DNA of 64,000 bases from Rhodalgimonas zhirmunskyi. Its GTDB lineage: Bacteria > Pseudomonadota > Alphaproteobacteria > Rhodobacterales > Rhodobacteraceae. Below, one piece after another: positions 45,618 to 52,359 of this stretch. The number at the start of each line of letters is the position of its first letter. Position 1 is the first letter of the stretch. A model generated the notes under the pieces. The model made no database searches. It was given only the letters and a program-made list of their open reading frames with translations, and was not told the origin of the DNA. Position numbers and translations under genes: made by a program. The stretch is from positions 372,001 to 436,000 of the forward strand of contig JANFFA010000002.1 of assembly GCA_030848925.1 (NCBI GenBank), given 5' to 3'.

Positions 45618-46358
45618 CTATTTTTTGTGTTTCTTGAACCTTTTCAGACGCAGACGCCCGCGAATGTCGGCTCGGAACTCGGTTGTCTTGAAATCACGAC
45701 GCAGGCGGGCGGGGGCGAAAGCAAACCGGCCCGCCATGTTCGAAAGGAAGAACCGCGCGGCGCGGGTGCCGAGCAGGGTTTGAAGCACGAAAGCAGAAGA
45801 AGCGCGCCCGTCGATCACGCCGCGCAATATGTCATGGGGCGAATCTTCGGCGACGAAAAGCACATCGGCGCAAAAGGTAGAGCCGAATTCATCCTGAAAC
45901 GCGGGGCCGTCGAGAAAGAAGAAATCAAACGGCAGATCGGGAATGTTGTCGTGGATATAACCGCGAAACAGCGCCCAGTTATAGATCTTGCGCGGGCCGT
46001 GAATGATCTCGACCGTATCGGCGTAGGTCTCGGGCAGGTTATCGCGCGCGATGAGATACCATTCCTCGACGCTTTCCATACTGACGATCCGGCCATCATA
46101 TGAGGGGTCTTCGGAGCGGAGCTTTTGCACCGCCGAAGCCAGTACGATGGTGGACGCGCCGGTGCCGGATTCAAGGATCAGGCGCGGCTTGTGCTTGAGG
46201 ATACCGTCGACAGCGAACCACAGGGTGATCCATTGAGTGCCGGTAGTGTCAGAGCCCTTGGCATAGGCGCGCAATTCATCTTCGATTTCAGGAAGCGCGC
46301 CCAGCAGCTTTCGCCGACAGCGCGCCTTGAGTATGCGATTGATTGCCTTACGCGCCAT
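45618..46358 (-). CDS. Class I SAM-dependent methyltransferase-like protein
   Basis: The 246-residue protein has 'LILESGTGASTIVLASAVQKL' as its SAM loop (E-S-G-T-G), 'GRIVSMESVEEWYLIARDNL' with an acidic residue after strand 2, and 'FDFFFLDGPAFQDEF' as the fourth-strand motif, the layout of Methyltransf_24-type O-methyltransferases. The C-terminus is very basic (RGRLRLKRFKKHKK). The ATG at 46358 has TTGGGGGGA upstream; a start 11 codons earlier lacks this spacing. It is the first gene of the long minus-strand series, next to the integrated element. The substrate is unknown. Confidence 0.68.
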   Translation of the reverse strand: MARKAINRILKARCRRKLLGALPEIEDELRAYAKGSDTTGTQWITLWFAVDGILKHKPRLILESGTGASTIVLASAVQKLRSEDPSYDGRIVSMESVEEWYLIARDNLPETYADTVEIIHGPRKIYNWALFRGYIHDNIPDLPFDFFFLDGPAFQDEFGSTFCADVLFVAEDSPHDILRGVIDGRASSAFVLQTLLGTRAARFFLSNMAGRFAFAPARLRRDFKTTEFRADIRGRLRLKRFKKHKK

Positions 46359-46533
46359 GAAATCCCCCCAACAATGAACAACGTTATTCAATACTCGGGT
46401 TAATTCGCAGATTTGGGCGCCTTAGTATAGTCTCCTGTGCCGCGCGAACCGACGCAGTTGTGAGGACGACCGGGGTCGGAATGTTGGATGAGGGGGGATT
46501 GGTTTTCTCTTTCCCGGGAAATGACGGATCCGG

Positions 46534-46559
46534 GGGAAAGGAATGGTGCCCAGGAGAGG
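46534..46559. repeat. Left attachment site (attL core, 26 bp)
   Basis: Identical over 26 bases to 51124-51149. It contains the tRNA-Leu 3' fragment (46544-46559) without the rest of the tRNA, marking the junction with the chromosomal methyltransferase-gene side. Confidence 0.9.
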
Positions 46560-46571
46560 CATATAATCCCT

Positions 46572-46581
46572 ATATCTTGAT
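46572..46581. repeat. Inverted arm motif near attL
   Basis: ATATCTTGAT here is the exact reverse complement of ATCAAGATAT at 51111-51120. The two lie 12 bp and 3 bp inside their respective core repeats, the kind of position used by integrase or accessory-protein arm sites. Confidence 0.45.
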
Positions 46582-46679
46582 GTTCCACGCTGTATCGGCG
46601 GCGCGCCTTTTCCCATGTTTTATTGACTTTGCCTGTCTCACCCTGTTCCATCCAATACCATGATACCCCATATATTGGG

Positions 46680-46700
46680 GGTGGATGAAAAGGTGGATGA
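46680..46700. repeat. Direct arm-type repeats GGTGGATGA before the integrase gene
   Basis: GGTGGATGA occurs at 46680-46688 and 46692-46700 with a 12-bp period, and once more at 51071-51079 near the other end. They overlap the ribosome-site region of the integrase gene, so integrase binding there could also repress its own translation or transcription. Confidence 0.4.
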
Positions 46701-46703
46701 GAA

Positions 46704-47909
46704 ATGGCGCGCCCTAAGAACAAACTCACTAACGCCGAACTCAAGGCCAAGGGACCGGGCAAGTATTCCGATGGCGACGGGCTTTGGTTTCATGTTCGCG
46801 CCGATGGCGGGCGGCAATGGGTGCTGCGCTACACCAGCTATGGACGGCGGCACGAAATGGGGCTGGGCGCTTATCCGGGCGTCTCACTCAAGGCCGCGCG
46901 GCTGGAGGCCGAGAAATGGCAAGCCGTAGTGCGCGACGGCAAGGACGCTATCAAGGAACGGGAACGCCAGCGCCGCGATGCTGAACGCAACCTGCATATC
47001 CTGCGCGATATCGCGCTCGACGCGTTCGAGAGCCGCAAGGCCGAACTCAAGGGCGACGGCAAGGCGGGCCGCTGGTTTTCTCCGCTCGAACTGCATGTCC
47101 TTCCCAAGCTGGGCAAAATGCCCGTCTCGCAGATCGACCAGCGCGATATCCGCGACACGCTCGCGCCGATCTGGCACGACAAGGCCGACACCGCGCGCAA
47201 GGCGCTCAATCGCCTCTCCATCTGCATGAGACACGCGGCGGCGCTCGGGCTGGACGTGGATCTACAAGCGACGGACAAGGCCAAGGCCCTTCTGGGCAAA
47301 CAGCGCCACAAGGCGCAGCATATCCCAAGCCTGAACTGGCGCGAGGTGCCAGCGTTCTATCAATCGCTTGATGGTGGCACGATTACTGAACTGGCGCTGC
47401 GCTTGCTCATCCTCACAGCAGTGCGCAGCTATCCCCTGCGCCACCTTCACCTTGACCAGATCGACGGTGATATCTGGACCATCCCGGCAGAGGCCATGAA
47501 AGGGCGCAAGGACGCGACCGAGGATTTCCGGGTGCCTCTCTCTCAAGAGGCCCAGCGCGTTATCGCAGAGGCCACGCTATTCGCCCGTGACGGCTTTCTC
47601 TTTCCCGGTGTGCGCAAAGGCGTGATTTCAGACATGACCATGGGCAAATTCATGGAACGGCGCGGCATGGTGGAACGCCCGCACGGCTTCCGCTCCAGTT
47701 TCCGCGATTGGGTGGCCGAGGCGACGAACACCCCGCATGACGTGGCCGAAACGGCGCTGGGCCATATCGTCGGCGGAGCGGTGGAACGCAGCTACAGGCG
47801 CACGGATTTTCTAGAGCAACGGCGGGCGTTGATGGAGCGGTGGGGGAGCGCGCAAATTGTTGACGTCAAACGACGCGGCAAAGGCGAATCAGTTGTCGTT
47901 TCCCTATGA
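46704..47909 (+). CDS. P4-family tyrosine recombinase/integrase
   Basis: A 401-residue site-specific integrase. The N-terminal DUF4102-type domain has 'GDGLWFHVRADGGRQWVLRYTSYGRRHEMGLGAYPGVSLKAARLEA'. A central SAM-like core-binding domain (about 100-190) follows, then the catalytic domain with R241 ('LTAVRSYPL'), K266/K269 region, H327-x-x-R330 ('PHGFRSSFRDW'), H354 ('ALGHIVGG') and nucleophile Y364 ('VERSYRR'). All five catalytic positions are present, so it looks active. It directs integration into tRNA-Leu by the matching 26-bp repeats. It lies 145 bp inside attL. Confidence 0.95.
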   Translation: MARPKNKLTNAELKAKGPGKYSDGDGLWFHVRADGGRQWVLRYTSYGRRHEMGLGAYPGVSLKAARLEAEKWQAVVRDGKDAIKERERQRRDAERNLHILRDIALDAFESRKAELKGDGKAGRWFSPLELHVLPKLGKMPVSQIDQRDIRDTLAPIWHDKADTARKALNRLSICMRHAAALGLDVDLQATDKAKALLGKQRHKAQHIPSLNWREVPAFYQSLDGGTITELALRLLILTAVRSYPLRHLHLDQIDGDIWTIPAEAMKGRKDATEDFRVPLSQEAQRVIAEATLFARDGFLFPGVRKGVISDMTMGKFMERRGMVERPHGFRSSFRDWVAEATNTPHDVAETALGHIVGGAVERSYRRTDFLEQRRALMERWGSAQIVDVKRRGKGESVVVSL

Positions 47910-48296
47910 CCGAGTCGGCGGGACAGTGAACGGTTATCGTTGAATTTTTTCTTCCGTCCGGAAAACTCATCCAAAATTTGCTATAAGGTGTTGTAAAATA
48001 AGGCTTAATATTTTTTTATTAGATATCTTTGTTTACTTAGTGGGGAATGCTTGACCGCACTGTCGATCGCCTATGATTTCCGCTCACCTAGCCGAATCCA
48101 ATTTTTCAACATCTTTTCCGTGCAATAAGCCGTTTTCTGAATGCGTTACATGAAAAACTCGGCTGCTCATTGACTTCGACAAGGTGCATTGAAGGGTTCA
48201 TCCACAGAGATATCCCAGCAGATATCCACAAAGATTTCCAAATTCACCAAGCTGCGCGCGTGGTTCATAATGCCCGTAATAACAACGAGGTGCAGC
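47910..48296. other. AT-rich non-coding region between integrase and alpA
   Basis: No frame with a plausible ribosome site was found in these 387 bp. The stretch 47985-48060 is strongly AT-rich. Near the alpA end, AGATATCC occurs twice (48208-48215 and 48220-48227, 12 bp apart), interleaved with two near matches to the DnaA box TTATCCACA (48198-48206 and 48222-48230, one or two mismatches). It could be the control region of the alpA operon or a replication origin for the excised form, which is inference. Confidence 0.35.
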
Positions 48297-48467
48297 ATGC
48301 GATATCTTTCATTCCGCGACTTACAGGCTAAACTTGGAGGCCGTAGCAGATCATCTGTCTACCGCGATATTGAACAGGGCCGCCTACCCAAGCCAATCAA
48401 ATTCGGTCATCGCCTCTATTGGGCCGAGACCGATATCGACGCCGCAATCGCGGCACATGCGGGGTAA
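48297..48467 (+). CDS. AlpA-family helix-turn-helix regulator
   Basis: A 56-residue protein, MRYLSFRDLQAKLGG followed by 'RSRSSVYRDIEQGRLPKPIKFG' and 'RLYWAETDIDAAIAAHAG'. This is the MerR-like excisionase fold of AlpA proteins (PF05930), which activate integrase expression and assist excision in P4-like elements. The ATG at 48297 has CGAGG upstream. Its place near the integrase fits the role. A longer frame upstream (from 48189) lacks a ribosome site. Confidence 0.85.
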   Translation: MRYLSFRDLQAKLGGRSRSSVYRDIEQGRLPKPIKFGHRLYWAETDIDAAIAAHAG

Positions 48468-48579
48468 GACCCGCCCCAACCGGCGCAAACGCGCTGGGCA
48501 ACGGGGCGGGAATATATCTTGCAGGATATCCCCCACACATACGCCCAGCGCCGCGCCTTTTCAACGGAAAGGGCCATTC

Positions 48580-48885
48580 ATGGCTTGCAAATCGACCTGG
48601 GGCGCTGCCCCCTACATCATCATCTTGCCTAACGGCGATACTATCATAGTCACGGTCTCAGGCCGCGATAGGTGGATGCTGGATACACTCATCAAGGCAG
48701 GGAAAAAGGGATGCACGTCCCTCGAAAACCCCGCCCCAAGGATTAGTGCCTACGTTCACAATCTTCGCGGTTTAGGCATCCCTATTGAAACCATCACGGA
48801 ACCGCATGACGGGCCGTTCTCGGGCACACATGCGCGCTATGTGTTGCGCGCGACGGTGACACAGCGAGCGGGGCGCGCGGCATGA
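48580..48885 (+). CDS. Winged-helix-type element protein
   Basis: A 101-residue protein starting MACKSTWGAAPYIIILPNGD. 'TIIVTVSGRDRWMLDTLIKAGKKGCTSLENPAPRISAYVHNLRGLGIPIETI' has the look of a winged-helix domain: two strands, helix 'DRWMLDTLIKAG', helix around 'ISAYVHNLRGLG', and a wing. Similar proteins occur in Rhodobacterales prophages and islands. The ATG at 48580 has GGAAAG upstream. Its stop overlaps the next start (ATGA). The function is probably DNA binding, but unproven. Confidence 0.65.
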   Translation: MACKSTWGAAPYIIILPNGDTIIVTVSGRDRWMLDTLIKAGKKGCTSLENPAPRISAYVHNLRGLGIPIETITEPHDGPFSGTHARYVLRATVTQRAGRAA

Positions 48886-49010
48886 AAAAGCAGGACGAAC
48901 AGCACCTGACACCGCACCAGCACTTTGAACGCCGGATCCGTCACCAGTTTGGATTGTCCCGCTCAGCGGCACGGGTGATTTCCGAACTTCGCTACCGAGA
49001 AGGCATCTAA
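48882..49010 (+). CDS. Small 42-residue protein of the element
   Basis: The frame MKKQDEQHLTPHQHFERRIR, then 'HQFGLSRSAARVISELRYREGI', starts in the ATGA overlap with the previous gene and ends in TAATG overlapping the next start. Such a tightly packed overlap on both sides is good evidence of a real gene. 'GLSRSAARVISELRY' could be a helix-turn-helix or peptide helix. No family is recognised. Confidence 0.55.
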   Translation: MKKQDEQHLTPHQHFERRIRHQFGLSRSAARVISELRYREGI

Positions 49011-49426
49011 TGTCAAAAGGACCATACAAGGGCAAGAAAAGGGGGGCTGGGCGTCACGTCCAGCTTCCTGAATACCTGCAAGCCACGGCGGCGTGGCGCG
49101 ACCTGAAACCCGGCCCCAGGGCACTCTACATCGAACTCAAGCGGCGGTTTAACGGGCGCAACAACGGGCGGCTTATTCTCAGCCATCGGGAAGCGGCAAA
49201 GGCGCTGAACTGCCACCGCAACACGGTATGCGTCTGGTTTAAGGAACTTGAAACGCACGGCTTCATTTCGATGATGCAATCGCCTCACCTTGGCCCGTCC
49301 GGGGTGGGTCTCGCTGCGCTATGGGCGTTGCAGGAGATTCCTGTAGATGGCGCGCCCGCGACCATGGGTTTCAGGAAGTGGAAACGTCCAGAATCCCCGC
49401 ACAAAAATTGTGACAGCGCGGCATAG
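49010..49426 (+). pseudogene. Helix-turn-helix / replication-like protein, probably frameshifted
   Basis: The 138-residue frame has 'YLQATAAWRDLKPGPRALYIELKRRFNGRNNGRLILSHREAAKALNCHRNTVCVWFKELETHGFI', a winged-helix arrangement with a basic recognition helix, resembling phage/island replication or regulator proteins. Past 'GFRKW' the frame ends quickly with 'KRPESPHKNCDSAA'. If one A in the AAAC at 49382-49385 is removed, the next frame continues 'NVQNPRTKIVTARHSECDSP' to a stop at 49634 inside a terminator, giving about 207 residues. Recent inactivation or a sequencing error is therefore suspected. It closes the alpA-operon. Confidence 0.5.
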
Positions 49427-49622
49427 TGAGTGTGACAGTCCGATTAAAATACGGTTCAAAACGGCGCTGGGCGGCACAATGGCTGTGACGGCAGGCGGAA
49501 TTTTCCCAATGTCTCCGATGCCCGGAAACTGTGCCATATATAGATATAGCCATGGGCTAGGCCCAGCCTTCGCGTTCAAGGGCAACGCAATATCAGTCCC
49601 GAATGACCACGCGGCTAGTTTG

Positions 49623-49653
49623 GCCGACCCTTAACCGGGTCGGCTTTTCTTTT
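49623..49653 (+). terminator. Rho-independent terminator of the element's central operon
   Basis: GCCGACCC (49623-49630) pairs with GGGTCGGC (49637-49644), loop TTAACC, followed by TTTTCTTTT. It ends the alpA-to-replication-gene transcript and separates it from the convergent lipoprotein gene. Confidence 0.88.
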
Positions 49654-49656
49654 GGG

Positions 49657-49902
49657 TCACGGCTTGCGCATGAGCCTATCGCCGTAAGCGAAGTAGTCGC
49701 AGGCATCGAGGTTTTCTTCCATCCTGATGACCTGGATTTCTAGAGCTGCATTTATGGCTCGCTTCGCCATATCATAGTGCCGATCCTTCTTTGCCAGCTC
49801 GCTGAATTCGTAAAGCTCTGTTGAGATTTCGTCAGCGCTTTGCTGCTCTGACTTACACGCGGACAGGCCGACAATAACCAAAATAGCGATAAGACTTTTC
49901 AT
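49657..49902 (-). CDS. Small lipoprotein, element cargo 1
   Basis: An 81-residue protein with a type II signal peptide: MKSLIAILVIVGLSAC with the lipobox LSAC and C16 as the lipidated residue. The mature part ('EISTELYEFSELAKKDRHYDMAKRAINAALEIQVIRMEENLDACDYF') is a charged helical stretch with one cysteine. No family is recognised. It is probably an envelope lipoprotein, and co-directional with the second lipoprotein. Confidence 0.65.
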   Translation of the reverse strand: MKSLIAILVIVGLSACKSEQQSADEISTELYEFSELAKKDRHYDMAKRAINAALEIQVIRMEENLDACDYFAYGDRLMRKP

Positions 49903-50031
49903 ACCAATCCCTCTGAGTCTGAACGCGGAACGTATAGCGTGTTATCAAAACGAGAAGTATGCGAAGGCTTATAGGCTTGTGGCCCTACTCATCGCACAAA
50001 CGCGATGGTAGGGCGGTTCTTGCGCCTCAGC

Positions 50032-50370
50032 TCACTTGCAACCCTTGCGGCTTTTCTGGCGTTCGATGGCGTCAATACGTCCCTTGGCTACTGCTATCTC
50101 AGTTTCCTTGTCAGAACCGGACATGCTTGAGATTGGAAGCCCCAGCAGGAAAACACCCAAGGCATCGCCATTGGCTGCTTTCTTTTGATCGGCGGACAGC
50201 GCGGTAAGAAGCTGTTTTTGCTTCAATTCATGCTCCGCCAAGGCCCTACAGCTTTGGCGTGAATAGGTCGTATCGTCGATATGAACCGCCGCAATTTGGT
50301 CGGGTTGTTGCGCACAGCCCGAAAGAATTAGTCCAGCGAAAAGTAGTGGCAGTGTTCGTGCCATGTGCAT
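50032..50370 (-). CDS. Lipoprotein, element cargo 2
   Basis: A 112-residue protein with signal peptide MHMARTLPLLFAGLILSGC (lipobox LSGC, C19 lipidated). The mature part has 'DTTYSRQSCRALAEHELKQKQLLTALSADQKKAANGDALGVFLLGLPISSMSGSDKETEIAVAKGRIDAIERQKSRKGCK', with a heptad-like helix and a hydrophobic 'GVFLLGLPI' segment. It resembles small accessory lipoproteins of Rhodobacterales islands. The start could be M3. It is divergent from the Excalibur gene, across a CtrA-type site. The 129 bp between the two lipoprotein genes hold nothing recognisable. Confidence 0.65.
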   Translation of the reverse strand: MHMARTLPLLFAGLILSGCAQQPDQIAAVHIDDTTYSRQSCRALAEHELKQKQLLTALSADQKKAANGDALGVFLLGLPISSMSGSDKETEIAVAKGRIDAIERQKSRKGCK

Positions 50371-50392
50371 TCCTCCAATGCGTGAAAATTGG

Positions 50393-50408
50393 TTAACAAA
50401 TCGTTAAC
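50393..50408. promoter_or_regulatory. CtrA-type box TTAA-N7-TTAAC
   Basis: TTAA at 50393 and TTAAC at 50404-50408 are separated by seven bases, the full CtrA consensus. A third GTTAAC lies at 50434-50439. The site sits in the divergent region between the lipoprotein and the Excalibur gene, where it could control either. Control by the host regulator CtrA is inferred from the motif alone. Confidence 0.55.
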
Positions 50409-50510
50409 GCCTCGACAAAACAAGAGTCAAACAGTTAACCTATTTCTGTCTTACCAACGGTCAATTTTGTTTTGCACTGTATGGCGGCAGAATATTGATT
50501 GGAAATTGTC

Positions 50511-50792
50511 ATGCGGATTTTGCTTATTTGCACCTTTGCATTTGCTACGCCGGTTTTGGCCGAACAAGAAACCATTCCTAAGGGCTTTCTTCTCGCTCAG
50601 AATTACTCTTGCGGCAAAACGTGTGGGCGCGTTCGAAGCTGCAAGGAAGCCGTCTTTCAATGGTGCGCTTGTGGCTACAGCCGTGCCGATGGCGACAATG
50701 ACGGCGTTCCATGCGAGAAGCTTTGCGGGCAAGGCACCAAAGTGAACCGTGAGCGCGTTAAGCAATACAAGCGGGAACTGGGGTGCCGGTGA
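50511..50792 (+). CDS. Secreted Excalibur-domain protein, element cargo 3
   Basis: A 93-residue protein with signal peptide MRILLICTFAFATPVLA (cleaved before EQE). The mature domain has C-x3-C pairs in 'YSCGKTCGRVRSCKEAVFQWCACGYSRADGDNDGVPCEKLCG', including the D-x-D-x-D-G calcium-like loop DGDNDGVPCE that defines Excalibur domains. Several disulfides are likely. The tail is basic. Function unknown; Excalibur domains often accompany nucleases or surface proteins. The ATG at 50511 is preferred over one four codons earlier because it begins the signal peptide. Confidence 0.72.
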   Translation: MRILLICTFAFATPVLAEQETIPKGFLLAQNYSCGKTCGRVRSCKEAVFQWCACGYSRADGDNDGVPCEKLCGQGTKVNRERVKQYKRELGCR

Positions 50793-51123
50793 GGCCGAGG
50801 AGGCTTTGTATTTAGTCCGCTTACGGATCCGGTCGGGGGGGTATCCAAACCCTAGGCGAGGGGAGCCGCAGACCGCGCGGGCGGTATAGCTTCTTTCACG
50901 CTCTAATCGAGACGGCTTTCAGACGCTAAGTCGCACTAAGGGGAGGGGGTGAATCAAAGTCCGCGCCGGGGGAATTCCCCACCGACATAGGGGGAGAAAC
51001 TTCCACGTCCACAATTCGTGGATTTCACGCCCTGCAAGCCGAACAGCGCCAGCGCAAAGGGGGACAGAAAGGTGGATGAAGTTGGGCTTAAAATCAGATT
51101 TCCCTAAACAATCAAGATATTAA
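50793..51123. other. Non-coding right end of the element
   Basis: About 330 bp without a supported gene. It contains a short inverted repeat TCCAC-N5-GTGGA near 51018, G/C-rich patches such as AGGGGAGGGGG, one GGTGGATGA arm-type motif (51071-51079) and ATCAAGATAT (51111-51120) paired with the left end. It probably holds the attachment-site arms for integrase. Confidence 0.4.
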
Positions 51124-51149
51124 GGGAAAGGAATGGTGCCCAGGAGAGG
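51124..51149. repeat. Right attachment site (attR core) in tRNA-Leu
   Basis: This copy of the 26-bp core contains the 3' CCA and acceptor/T-arm strand of the intact tRNA-Leu plus 10 downstream bases. It marks the junction with the chromosomal side. Confidence 0.9.
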
Positions 51150-51220
51150 ACTCGAACCTCCACATCGTTGCCAATACTAGCACCTGAAGCTAGCGCGTCT
51201 ACCAATTCCGCCACCTGGGC
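51134..51220 (-). tRNA. tRNA-Leu (anticodon CAG)
   Basis: The minus strand folds as an 87-nt leucine tRNA: acceptor arms GCCCAGG/CCTGGGC, anticodon stem CTAGC/GCTAG with loop TTCAGGT (anticodon at 51184-51186), a long variable arm typical of class II tRNAs, T-arm loop GGTTCGAGTCC and encoded CCA. It remains intact because the element restores its 3' end. Confidence 0.97.
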
Positions 51221-51372
51221 AGGTGTCGTGAGGCAGGCGTTTACGCGCGCCGCGGGGCCGTGTCAACGGGGTTTTGTGGTTTGTCATGTCTTATGCGTTC
51301 CGGCCTTGCCCGTCAGGGCGCGCGGGGGTAGGAAAAGATCAGCCGTAAGCCAGAAACCGGAGGGCACAAGCC

Positions 51373-52353
51373 ATGTCGAAACTCGTAACGATCTATGGCG
51401 GATCGGGATTCGTCGGGCGTTATATCGCGCAGCAATTGGCCGAGCGGGGCTGGCGGATCCGGGTGGCCGTGCGCCGTCCGAACGAGGCGCTGTTCGTGAA
51501 GCCCTATGGTGTGGTCGGGCAAGTCGAGCCGATCCTGTGCAATATTCGCGATGATGCCAGCGTGGCTGCTGCGATGCAGGGGGCAGATGCGGTCGTCAAT
51601 TGCGTCGGCACCTTCGATGCGGGCGGCAAGAACAATTTTGACGCGGTTCAGGACAAGGGCGCCGAGCGGGTGGCCGAGGCTGCCGCTGCCGCCGGTGTGA
51701 AGACGCTGGTGCATCTTTCGGCGTTGGGCATAGACCGTGACGAAGAGAGCCGTTACGCCGCCTCGAAGCGGGCCGGGGAAGAGGCGATCCTGAAGCATTT
51801 CCCGAGCGCGATGATCCTGCGGCCGAGCGTGGTGTTTGGGCCCGAGGACGGGTTCTTTAACCGGTTTGCTTCGATGTCGCGGCTGGGGCCGGTGATGCCG
51901 ATGTTCGGTGCCAAGACGCTGTTCCAGCCGGTGTATGTGGAAGACGTGGCCGCCGCCGCCGTGAAGGGCGTTGAGGGCGAGGCCAGCGGGATTTATGAAT
52001 TGGGCGGGCCGGAAGTGAAGCCGCTGCGCGGTTGGATCAACGAAATCCTGTCCGTGGTGAAGCGCCGCCGACTGGTTTTGAACCAGCCTTTCTGGATCGG
52101 CAAGGTGATGGCGTGGTTCCTTGATGTGGGATCGATGGCGACGGGTGGTTTGGTGCGCAATTCGATCCTGACACGCGACCAGATCAAACAGTTGCAAGTC
52201 GACAACGTGGTGAGCGAAGGCGCGAAGGGCTTTGCCGATCTGGGCATCGAGCCGATTGCGCCGGAAGTTATCATTCCCAGCTATCTGTGGCGCTATCGCC
52301 CGAACGGGCAATATGACGCGATCCGGGATTCGGCCAAGAACCTGCGGGCCTAA
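51373..52353 (+). CDS. Complex I NDUFA9-like NAD(P)-binding protein
   Basis: A 326-residue short-chain dehydrogenase-fold protein with the nucleotide site 'VTIYGGSGFVGRYIAQQLAERGW', then 'DAVVNCVGTFDAGGKNNFDAVQDKGAERVAEAAAAAGVKTLVHLSALGI' and 'SRYAASKRAGEEAIL', where Y-x3-K is the catalytic-position pair. This is the NDUFA9-type family of atypical SDRs, often encoded near other genes in this order. In mitochondria the homologue is an accessory subunit of complex I. Bacterial role inferred only. It begins 152 bp after the tRNA. Confidence 0.85.
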   Translation: MSKLVTIYGGSGFVGRYIAQQLAERGWRIRVAVRRPNEALFVKPYGVVGQVEPILCNIRDDASVAAAMQGADAVVNCVGTFDAGGKNNFDAVQDKGAERVAEAAAAAGVKTLVHLSALGIDRDEESRYAASKRAGEEAILKHFPSAMILRPSVVFGPEDGFFNRFASMSRLGPVMPMFGAKTLFQPVYVEDVAAAAVKGVEGEASGIYELGGPEVKPLRGWINEILSVVKRRRLVLNQPFWIGKVMAWFLDVGSMATGGLVRNSILTRDQIKQLQVDNVVSEGAKGFADLGIEPIAPEVIIPSYLWRYRPNGQYDAIRDSAKNLRA

Positions 52354-52359
52354 GCCGGG

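Larger units (their letters stand above)
46534..51149. mobile_element. Small integrated element in the 3' end of tRNA-Leu (about 4.6 kb)
   Basis: Identical 26-bp sequences at 46534-46559 and 51124-51149 bound a segment containing a tyrosine integrase, an AlpA-type regulator and cargo. The right copy covers the last 16 bases of tRNA-Leu plus 10 bases beyond; the left copy is a displaced 3' fragment. Excision would give a circle of 4,590 bp. Cargo: winged-helix protein, 42-residue frame, replication-like gene (probably frameshifted), two lipoproteins and an Excalibur-type protein. The segment has AT-rich parts unlike the flanks. No relaxase, capsid, terminase or toxin-antitoxin gene is visible, so it is a minimal element, a satellite or a remnant. 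The integrase sits at the end away from the intact tRNA. Confidence 0.88.

Noticed and set aside
46400-46762. Reverse-strand frame crossing attL and the integrase start
   Set aside because: It crosses the attachment site and the integrase ribosome site, has no ribosome site and no motif.
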